Source: Acidilobaceae archaeon (GTDB lineage Archaea; Thermoproteota; Thermoprotei_A; Sulfolobales; Acidilobaceae). From it: a stretch of DNA of 64,000 nt. Below the pieces are notes generated by a model. That model worked only from the letters and a program-made list of their open reading frames with translations. It made no database searches and had not been told where the DNA came from. The stretch covers positions 21,596 through 85,595 of the forward strand of contig JALTZJ010000009.1 of NCBI GenBank assembly GCA_027046245.1. The letters run 5' to 3'. This document shows positions 58,784 through 64,000 of this stretch, one piece after another (the stretch's first letter is position 1; each line of letters starts with the position of its first letter). Position numbers and translations under genes: made by a program.

Positions 58784-59269
58784 ATGTACGCTGCGATGCA
58801 TGACTATGATATTGATTGTCTAGTCGCCGTGTTTGACGTTGATGGTGTGCTATTAGAGTCTGACTGGTATCACGGCGTTAGGCCTAGGGAAATCGGTGTC
58901 AACGTGCTTAGAGAGCTTCTAGCCAAGGGTTACAGAGTCTATATCGTGTCCGGCAGGCCCGAGGCTAGGCGCGGTGAGACCTTGGATCAACTGAGAAAAG
59001 CTGGTATCCCTATTGAGAGGCTTGCAGGCGTTATGCTAGATCGCTGGGGCGTTGGTGAGAGAGCTTCTAAGCTTCGTAATATTGAGGCTATCATGCTGCG
59101 TGAGGGGTGCATAGGAGAGGTGCACGATGATAACCCTGAGGTCTTATCTTCGGTTGGGAGGCGCGCACACGCATTGATCCTTCATGGGCCTTGGGGGTGT
59201 GAAGCGGTTAAGGGGCATAGTGCATCTACGGCTTGCATGGGCAGTAAGCCCCTTAGAGCCCACTGGTAG
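58784..59269 (+). CDS. HAD-superfamily hydrolase
   Basis: 161 residues. Motif I FDVDGVL with the nucleophile Asp, motif II VSGRP, and a C-terminal GEVHDDNPE acting as motif IV. It is a small member without an identifiable cap domain, maybe a sugar phosphate or nucleotide phosphatase. The ATG at 58784 lies right after GGAGG, so the ATG at 58796 is more likely used. Its 3' 88 bases overlap the convergent Nudix gene. The C-terminal 35 residues (GPWGCEAVKGHSASTACMGS) look unlike HAD and coincide with the overlap. Confidence 0.7.
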   Translation: MYAAMHDYDIDCLVAVFDVDGVLLESDWYHGVRPREIGVNVLRELLAKGYRVYIVSGRPEARRGETLDQLRKAGIPIERLAGVMLDRWGVGERASKLRNIEAIMLREGCIGEVHDDNPEVLSSVGRRAHALILHGPWGCEAVKGHSASTACMGSKPLRAHW

Positions 59270-59802
59270 ATGCGGCGTAGCACTCTGAGCGTGAAGCCCC
59301 ATAAGGGAATAGAGCTTATGGGAAGCGGGATTCCTAGGACGTAACCTCTTGCAGGGTGAAGAACTAGTCTCGTGTTTTCTTCTACTATGTGTAGGGGGAG
59401 CCAGATTGCAGCTTTTGCTTCGGGGCCTGGGCGAAGCTCTAATGGGATCCTTGCGCTGGCTATGACTATTGAGACTTTGATTCTGCCTGCTAGTGTAGTC
59501 TCGGTGAAGGCTTCTCCATAGACTTTGATCGCAGACGCCGGTATATGGGCTTCCTCCCATGCTTCTCGGAGAGCAGTTCTTATGGTGTCCTCTCCCGGCT
59601 TTATGTGGCCTCCTGGAAGTGCTGGATCGCATCTCCATGGGTCGTCGGGGCGGCACGGTCTGAGGATTACTGCCACTTTGAGCGGGCAGCCGTAGAGTAG
59701 TGCTAGCACTGCCGCATCTGGGGGGCCTAGCCTGCGGGCCTTGTCTCCACCCCCGGCTAGGGCCGGGTCAGACCCGGGTTCACCTTGGCTAGGTGTGGCC
59801 AT
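59182..59802 (-). CDS. Nudix hydrolase (CoA-pyrophosphatase-like)
   Basis: 206 residues. The Nudix box runs from Gly65 (GGHIKPGEDTIRTALREAWEEAHI), with REAWEE intact and an Ala in place of the last Gly. Upstream LRPCRPDDPWRCDPALPGG is the substrate loop of CoA-type Nudix enzymes. It would cleave a diphosphate linkage in a nucleotide derivative. The N-terminal 25 residues are low-complexity and may be over-called. The last 30 residues (LRGLLPMQAVDALCPLTASHPQGP) coincide with the 88-base overlap with the HAD gene. Confidence 0.78.
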   Translation of the reverse strand: MATPSQGEPGSDPALAGGGDKARRLGPPDAAVLALLYGCPLKVAVILRPCRPDDPWRCDPALPGGHIKPGEDTIRTALREAWEEAHIPASAIKVYGEAFTETTLAGRIKVSIVIASARIPLELRPGPEAKAAIWLPLHIVEENTRLVLHPARGYVLGIPLPISSIPLWGFTLRVLRRIYQWALRGLLPMQAVDALCPLTASHPQGP

Positions 59803-59970
59803 CGGCCCCCACTTCGCCTTCCTTTATAATGGATAAGCGGATCTTAATAGGCTAGTGCCTCAGCGGTTATGGGCTACTCTTGCCTATGAGGGCTAGCGCT
59901 TAGATGCTCTATCGGAGCCCTTGATGCCCCTCTTGGGCAGTTATCCGGGGGGCTGGGAGGTTGATTAGTT

Positions 59971-61263
59971 ATGGAGGCTGTAATAGCCACGGTTTTGTTC
60001 CTGATAGCGATTGCAGCGATAGTTCTGAGATTAGTAGATGAAACGGTAATTGTTCTCGCTGCTATATCGTTAATGGTGATACTCGCCGGTTACGAGCCCG
60101 CTGCAGCTTTTAAGGCGGTCGACTGGAATGTCATCATGATTCTTCTTGGCATGTGGTTGCTTACCGGGTATTTAATAGAGGCCCGTATTCCTGAGTGGAT
60201 AGTAGCTAAGCTTGCCTCGAGGGCTCGAAGCTATGGCGCCTTTATGCTCTCAATGCTCATAGCTAGCGGCTTCCTTAGCATGTTTGTAGATAACGTCCTG
60301 GTTATTCTACTTCTGGGAAGTCTCGTCGCTGATGTAGCTATTAGGAGCGGGCGTGACCCTCTACCTCCGGTAATGCTAGTCGGTCTCTCCGCTAATTTCA
60401 TGGGGACGGCTCTTCTTATGGGAGACTTACCTCCTCAGCTACTTCATGGCGTCACCGGCGTCGAGTTCCTCGATTTCATCGTCTTCATGGGTAGGCCTAG
60501 CAGCTTTCCTCTTCTAACTATAACTTTCATAGTAGTAACGCTGCTCGCCTATAGGATTTACCTTAGGGGGTCCTCTAGGATAGAGACTCCTAGTAAAGAG
60601 GTTAAGCTAGGCCTCTTGGCTTACATTGCGATCTTCTGGTTCGTGATAACGGTTATCGGCATGGCGGTGAGGCCGCTACTTGGCTATGAGCTAGGCTTCA
60701 TAACCATGGCTGGTGCTAGTCTTGCCGCTCTTACTATAGAAACTCTCAGGAGAGCTGGTGTCAAGGGTCTTGTTTCATTCGAAGAAGCATTTCGCCACGT
60801 AGAATGGCGTGCTCTTATATTCTATGCCGGCTTATTTAGCCTGGTGGGTGGCCTTAAAGAGGCTGGCGTGCTAGTTAAGGTTGCCGAGTCCTTAGCGCCC
60901 CTACTACAAGAGGATCCCCTACTCTCCTACACTGTATTCTACTGGATCGTCGGCATCCTGTCTACATTTATAGAGCATGACGCGCTATTACTGGTCTTCC
61001 TCATTGTAGTTAAGGAGGCCGCCACTCTTCTCGGCGTCGAGCCTTGGGGGGTATACTGGGGGATCGCTTGGAGTGCAACGCTAGCTAGCAATGCCACGGT
61101 GGCTGCGGCTCCTGCACTCTACGTGGCCCTCACCATAGCTGAGGAGAAGCGTGGTAGGCGTGTGGCGCCCAGCGAGCTCCTACGGATAACTGTTCCCTAT
61201 GCTCTCGTAAGCCTTGTTATACACTATCTAGTAACCCTACCGTTCTGGGGCACAGGTTGGTGA
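59971..61263 (+). CDS. ArsB/NhaD-type (ion transporter superfamily) membrane transporter
   Basis: 430 residues, about 11 hydrophobic helices. DWNVIMILLGMWLLTGYLIEARIP near residue 50 and the second-half WRALIFYAGLFSLVGGLKEAGVL are the paired internal repeats of the ArsB/CitM/NhaD superfamily. GTALLMGDLPPQLLHG is typical of the pore re-entrant loop. Substrate unknown: anion, arsenite or Na+/H+. No arsenic genes are nearby. ATG at 59971; GDPD follows 6 bases later, so the two are probably cotranscribed. Confidence 0.82.
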   Translation: MEAVIATVLFLIAIAAIVLRLVDETVIVLAAISLMVILAGYEPAAAFKAVDWNVIMILLGMWLLTGYLIEARIPEWIVAKLASRARSYGAFMLSMLIASGFLSMFVDNVLVILLLGSLVADVAIRSGRDPLPPVMLVGLSANFMGTALLMGDLPPQLLHGVTGVEFLDFIVFMGRPSSFPLLTITFIVVTLLAYRIYLRGSSRIETPSKEVKLGLLAYIAIFWFVITVIGMAVRPLLGYELGFITMAGASLAALTIETLRRAGVKGLVSFEEAFRHVEWRALIFYAGLFSLVGGLKEAGVLVKVAESLAPLLQEDPLLSYTVFYWIVGILSTFIEHDALLLVFLIVVKEAATLLGVEPWGVYWGIAWSATLASNATVAAAPALYVALTIAEEKRGRRVAPSELLRITVPYALVSLVIHYLVTLPFWGTGW

Positions 61264-61269
61264 CGGTGC

Positions 61270-61959
61270 ATGCATTGCCCCATTATTATAGGCCACCGCT
61301 GCAATAGTGCTAGAATAGCGTTACTCTATAGGCTACTAGGCGTTGACGCCGTAGAAGTTGATGTAAGGCGCGGCGATACTGGGGAAATCATCGTAGGTCA
61401 TGGAGGCTCCTGGGTCGTCCGCCCTAGCTTAATTGGGAGAGCAGCGTCAACCTTGGACTATATACTGTTTAGCCGAGACCCGCTAATAGCTAGAAAACGC
61501 CGGCTCTCTAGCTGGCTTTCGACACTTACCTGGACAAGACATATATTGATAGACTTAAAAGACCGAATCGAGATAGACAGCCTCGCTAGCGAAATACGTG
61601 CGAGCACCGCAGTTAACGCATCCTTAGCCTTCTCGACTCCCCGCCACGACGAAATAGAGCATATAAAACGGGCGCTGCCTGGATCCACAGTGCTTGCTAC
61701 TATCAGAGATGCCGTCGTAAACCCGGTAAACTACCTAGACAGTATCAACGCTGATGGTGCAAGCATCCCTCTACCTCTAGCCCTGGAAGGCTATGGAGTC
61801 CTGCTCAGGGAAGCAGGCTTCAAAGTATACGTGTGGACTATTAATGATGAACACCAACTCTCGCATATTTATAAAGTTGCCGACGCTATAATTACTGACG
61901 CTCCTTGGAAGATTCGTTCTCACCTTTACCGCTTGTGCCGCACTCATGAACAACATTAG
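61270..61959 (+). CDS. Glycerophosphodiester phosphodiesterase family protein
   Basis: 229 residues. GDPD motifs: GHRCNSARIA, VEVDVRRGDTGEIIVGH with the metal-binding Glu/Asp and His, then LIDLKD and KVYVWTINDE. Hydrolyses glycerophosphodiesters to glycerol-3-phosphate and alcohol; in archaea also reported for sn-glycerol-1-phosphate-type lipids. ATG at 61270. It ends before tRNA-Met, convergent with it. Confidence 0.82.
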   Translation: MHCPIIIGHRCNSARIALLYRLLGVDAVEVDVRRGDTGEIIVGHGGSWVVRPSLIGRAASTLDYILFSRDPLIARKRRLSSWLSTLTWTRHILIDLKDRIEIDSLASEIRASTAVNASLAFSTPRHDEIEHIKRALPGSTVLATIRDAVVNPVNYLDSINADGASIPLPLALEGYGVLLREAGFKVYVWTINDEHQLSHIYKVADAIITDAPWKIRSHLYRLCRTHEQH

Positions 61960-62125
61960 GGCTCTCCCAATCCCATACCGCTTCTCTATGATCATTCTTC
62001 CTCTCTTCTTCTGCACCGGATAACCGGTTCCTAGAAGGGGAGGACATAGCAAATACCCACCCGCGACTAGCCACCGCCATATTAAAGAAGTGGCGAATCA
62101 CAGCCAATTTAAGTAGCAATATGTA

Positions 62126-62193
62126 GGGGGCCTGGGAGCTGTGGTGCCGCCGCCGGGATTCGAACCCGGGACCCCCGGATCTCCCAGGCCCCC
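62126..62193. repeat. 13-bp inverted repeat linking tRNA-Met trailer and intron 3' end
   Basis: GGGGGCCTGGGAG (62126-62138) lies just beyond the tRNA 3' end and is the exact reverse complement of CTCCCAGGCCCCC (62181-62193), the last 13 bases of the intron. In the pre-tRNA the trailer and the intron end can pair perfectly, enclosing the 36-base 3' exon. Confidence 0.8.
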
Positions 62194-62276
62194 CGGGTCC
62201 CCTCTGTCGCTTTCGACTCCGGACACCGGGGCTGGCCGTATGAGTCCGGTGCTCTGCCAGGCTGAGCTACGGCGGC
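62142..62276 (-). tRNA. tRNA-Met elongator (CAT) with a 58-base intron at 37/38
   Basis: Acceptor GCCGCCG/CGGCGGC with discriminator A (62145) and CCA (62142-62144); D stem GCTC/GAGC; anticodon stem CCGGA/TCCGG; loop CTCATA-A where the intron (62181-62238, 58 bases) separates A37 and A38; T arm CCGGG-TTCGAAT-CCCGG. The anticodon CAT also fits tRNA-Ile2 with a modified C34, so Met is an inference. The intron carries a GAGTC/GACAG-type hairpin and ends with 13 bases complementary to the 3' trailer (see separate entry). Confidence 0.85.
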
Positions 62277-62285
62277 ACCCAGCGT

Positions 62286-62582
62286 TTAGGGGCTTTGGAG
62301 TTCGGGGGTTTTGTCGTTTTCCCTCGACTTAGGGATGCTCAGTATTACTGCTGCCATCTCTATAGCTGCTTCGCGTATGAACTCGCTTCTGCTTTTTCCT
62401 AGCCGTCTAGCTGCTTCATCGATTGTCCTTAGTTCTTCCTCTGACACCTTGAAGCTCACTGTTTTCCTCTTTGCATCGGGCGTCGATCCCCCGTAGGTTA
62501 CCGTGATTCCATCTATAACTATGCTAGTCTCGGTTGCCAACGATGCCACCATTACTACGGAATGGTGGCATCCTTCTTTCAT
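62286..62582 (-). CDS. Ribbon-helix-helix (CopG-type) DNA-binding protein
   Basis: 98 residues. RKTVSFKVSEEELRTIDEAARRLGKSRSEFIREAAIEMA is a complete ribbon-helix-helix (strand, helix A, turn GKSRSE, helix B). The N-terminal 30 residues are basic/hydrophobic and may be an over-extension. Two perfect palindromes flank the 5' end: 12-bp arms at 62542-62572 inside the first codons and GCTGATTAATCAGC just upstream. They are likely operator sites for autoregulation. ATG at 62582 or internal ATG at 62552, the latter lying within a palindrome arm. Confidence 0.75.
   Translation of the reverse strand: MKEGCHHSVVMVASLATETSIVIDGITVTYGGSTPDAKRKTVSFKVSEEELRTIDEAARRLGKSRSEFIREAAIEMAAVILSIPKSRENDKTPELQSP
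62542..62572. promoter_or_regulatory. 31-bp palindrome (12-bp arms, 7-base spacer) at the start of the RHH gene
   Basis: GATGCCACCATT (62542-62553), spacer ACTACGG, AATGGTGGCATC (62561-62572); the arms are perfect reverse complements. It overlaps codons 4-14 of the longer reading frame, and includes the internal ATG start. A dimer or tetramer of the RHH protein could bind it; as RNA it would fold into a hairpin hiding the start. Confidence 0.7.
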
Positions 62583-62587
62583 ACTGC

Positions 62588-62601
62588 GCTGATTAATCAG
62601 C
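62588..62601. promoter_or_regulatory. 14-bp perfect palindrome upstream of the RHH gene
   Basis: GCTGATTAATCAGC, self-complementary, immediately before the ATG at 62582. Distance to the second palindrome is 15 bases. An AT-rich stretch (ATTCTAAATACAAG on the minus strand, about 62621-62634) could be the TATA box. Candidate operator by symmetry and position only. Confidence 0.5.
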
Positions 62602-62644
62602 TGTTGGGGGGTGGGCGTAACTTGTATTTAGAATACCGAAGGTA

Positions 62645-63424
62645 TTATTGAGTTCTGAGCGATACCAGTTCCCATGATACTGTTTCTTCACCGGTTTCTT
62701 GTATAACAGTGTACTGGAATTTTACTGCTACAGGCAGACCACCTATCTTTGCGGCATCTATAACTATCGGACCGAGCCCCCAGTTCCCTAGAGGCGTGAA
62801 AACCGCTAACGGGCCCTGGCCTTGAATAATTATTCTCGCCCCGAAATACGATCCAGCTTCGCTGCTCACCCTTACATATTGCACGTTAACATTTACGGGG
62901 GGCGCTACGCCTCTAGGTTCTAATAGTTGTGGCCAATCTACTCCTATGACACCCTCTAAGTAGTATAGTATATATACGGGGCCTACCCCGGGGAAGCCTC
63001 TTACTTGGGTTATCCCGGCGTCGGGCTGTACCTCGAATCTCACACTAGTTAAGAATGCCTCTTCAAAGTCCACGGGATCCAGGGCTTCTCTCTGCTCGCC
63101 TACTTCTCTTTCAAGTCTGATAAGCTGGTTATTCCCGTATTCATAGTAGTATTTTTCTACTAACTCCCCTTCTTTGTAGACTTCTATAGTGCCTGTCCTA
63201 GTAGCTGGATCGTTTGAAACCTTCACAGTGTATGTGCCTGTTGGATCCTCTAATTTATATTCGAGACCCGAAATCCTATCCAAAACGTCTCCTAGCTGCG
63301 GCTGTCCTCCTAGACTTTTCAGAACACTAACATGCATATAGTAAACTGCTAGGCCTGACAGCGCGCTTACAACCATTAAAGCGAGGCTAACCCCTATTAT
63401 AGTCTTATAGCTGAACAAGCCCAA
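62645..63424 (-). CDS. Membrane-anchored extracytoplasmic hypothetical protein
   Basis: 259 residues. One N-terminal hydrophobic helix (about 8-30), the rest hydrophilic and beta-rich with repeated strands (YTVKVSNDPATRTGTIEVYKEGE, KYYYEYGNNQLIRLE, GVAPPVNVNVQYVRVSS). No motif recognised. The layout resembles a protein anchored to the outer face of the membrane. Start at 63424 with MGLFSYKTIIGV. The upstream neighbour is convergent neither in coupling nor content. Function unknown. Confidence 0.6.
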   Translation of the reverse strand: MGLFSYKTIIGVSLALMVVSALSGLAVYYMHVSVLKSLGGQPQLGDVLDRISGLEYKLEDPTGTYTVKVSNDPATRTGTIEVYKEGELVEKYYYEYGNNQLIRLEREVGEQREALDPVDFEEAFLTSVRFEVQPDAGITQVRGFPGVGPVYILYYLEGVIGVDWPQLLEPRGVAPPVNVNVQYVRVSSEAGSYFGARIIIQGQGPLAVFTPLGNWGLGPIVIDAAKIGGLPVAVKFQYTVIQETGEETVSWELVSLRTQ

Positions 63425-63507
63425 ACCGCTTCGCCCCCTCGCAACCCCTAGAAACTGTAGGATTTAAACCCATCCGAGCGCGTGGGTCCCTTGAGGGTGA
63501 GTTACTA

Positions 63508-63771
63508 GTGACCGTGGGACTGAACAAGGGCACTAGCGGGCTAGGTCACATAGGCTGGGTTTCAGTTAGGTGCCGGATCTGCGGCACCTATCTAGACCTT
63601 ACCGGCCAGCCGCCCGGAGCCAGGAGAATAGACATTGTTTATGCGTGCCCCAAATGTGCCAACGATTACGGTGCATTCTTCTGCAGGGCCGACGCTAGAA
63701 GAGTCAAATACACCTGTCCCTTCTGCGGTAGCCGGCTAGTAGTGGTATCGCCTGTCTTCAGCGAAGCATAG
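63508..63771 (+). CDS. Small zinc-ribbon protein
   Basis: 87 residues with seven cysteines: CRICG (Cys22-Cys25), CPKC (Cys47-Cys50), Cys59 and CPFC (Cys70-Cys73). Two zinc ribbons can be formed. Such small proteins are frequent in crenarchaea and of unknown role. GTG at 63508 after GGGTGAG. The next gene begins 20 bases later on the same strand. Confidence 0.65.
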   Translation: MTVGLNKGTSGLGHIGWVSVRCRICGTYLDLTGQPPGARRIDIVYACPKCANDYGAFFCRADARRVKYTCPFCGSRLVVVSPVFSEA

Positions 63772-63791
63772 CATATGAAAGGGGTATCATA

Positions 63792-64000
63792 GTGATAGTA
63801 GAGCACTGGATAACGCCTCACCGAAGAGCTATCATAATAGAGCAAGAAGGCAAGAGAGTCTACAGTATAGACGCATACCTTAACCTCACTATTTCATCCC
63901 TAGAAGGATGCCATGAGGGCCCCTCCACGGGGAATGCCAGCCTTTGCTACATAGGGGACCAAGCCTGCGAGGCTATAGTTAGCGTTACACCAGGCTACAC
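63792..64000 (+). CDS. Partial hypothetical protein (3' end outside window)
   Basis: Open frame from the GTG at 63792 (preceded by GGGGT at 6 bases) to the end of the window, 69 codons. It starts VIVEHWITPHRRAIIIEQEGKR, then SIDAYLNLTIS, and includes Cys-containing stretches (EGCHEGP, SLCYIGDQACEA). It follows the zinc-ribbon gene closely and is likely cotranscribed. Not recognised; too short to classify. Confidence 0.55.
   Translation, partial: MIVEHWITPHRRAIIIEQEGKRVYSIDAYLNLTISSLEGCHEGPSTGNASLCYIGDQACEAIVSVTPGY

Noticed and set aside
62141-62332. 63-codon plus-strand frame across tRNA-Met
   Set aside because: PPPGFEPGTPG is the translation of the tRNA antisense strand.
1-64000. CRISPR array, rRNA operon or IS element
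   Set aside because: No regularly spaced repeats, no rRNA-like stretches and no transposase were found on either strand. The only recombinase is the XerA-like protein, which looks chromosomal.

Overview
The window is a contiguous chromosomal segment of a hyperthermophilic crenarchaeon, most likely of the Desulfurococcales (Pyrodictiaceae-like). This placement is inferred from gene content and was not tested by any search. The evidence is a thermosome subunit, PCNA, Rpo4 and Rpo8 RNA polymerase subunits, a TFB-like factor, TIP49, Nep1, archaeal Trm10, class I LysRS, a threonyl-tRNA synthetase without an editing domain, a split archaeosine transglycosylase, ribosomal proteins eL13, eL21 and eS17, intron-containing tRNAs and a crenarchaeal (Ced-type) DNA-import operon. 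Genes are tightly packed on both strands. Starts are often GTG or TTG, and three genes appear to start with CTG.

Layout. 1-9 kb: NMN adenylyltransferase (partial), a Nog1-like GTPase with a short TFB-related protein, a proteasome beta subunit lacking the catalytic threonine, endonuclease V, a DUF357-cytidylyltransferase fusion, tRNA-Lys with an intron, TIP49, two small conserved proteins, a Trm112-like protein and a phosphohexomutase. 9-15 kb: ribosomal protein uL2, then a 1765-residue receptor-like protein with a signal peptide, a beta-propeller, about ten 80-residue repeats, one membrane helix and a protein kinase domain. 15-18.6 kb: a minus-strand run of RNase HII, Trm10, UPF0282 and Nep1. 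18.7-28.4 kb: an IF2B-like protein, the cedA1-cedA-cedB operon, a 103-bp inverted-repeat element, Rpo8, the archaeosine transglycosylase with its detached PUA protein, a PAC2 protein, a second HerA/VirB4-like ATPase and an AK6-type kinase. 28.6-35.4 kb: thermosome, eS17, a MoaD-phosphoribosyltransferase fusion, a possible Cgi121, ThrRS and P5C dehydrogenase.

35.6-46.7 kb: an XerA-like recombinase with a low-complexity tail, an anchored thioredoxin-like protein, acyl-CoA dehydrogenase, tRNA-Leu, an AbrB protein, an atypical aldehyde dehydrogenase, cobalamin adenosyltransferase, a UbiA prenyltransferase, LysRS and PCNA. This part ends in a small island in which a hicBA toxin-antitoxin pair lies between two copies of the 3' half of tRNA-Thr. 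46.7-53.2 kb: a long minus-strand translation and RNA-modification cluster (Pus10, eL21, Rpo4, DUF655, KsgA, HemK/Mtq2-like, TrmJ, Trm14), with overlapping reading frames through its second half. 53.3-64 kb: UPRT, an MFS transporter, tRNA-Asp, a Grc3/Clp1-type kinase, eL13, TtuA, HAD and Nudix hydrolases, an ArsB/CitM-type transporter, GDPD, tRNA-Met with an intron, a ribbon-helix-helix regulator with two palindromes, an anchored hypothetical protein and two small end genes.

How the genes relate. RNA modification dominates the window: predicted activities on tRNA at positions 6, 9, 15, 32 and 54/55, thiolation of U54 and rRNA modification by Nep1 and KsgA. The Trm112-like protein could partner the Mtq2-like methyltransferase and possibly Trm methyltransferases. 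The most notable points are the receptor-like kinase, the Ced operon with its adjoining inverted repeat, the tRNA-bounded hicBA cassette, the CTG starts and the frequency with which convergent genes overlap at their 3' ends (7 of about 12 pairs). No CRISPR array, rRNA gene or IS transposase was seen.
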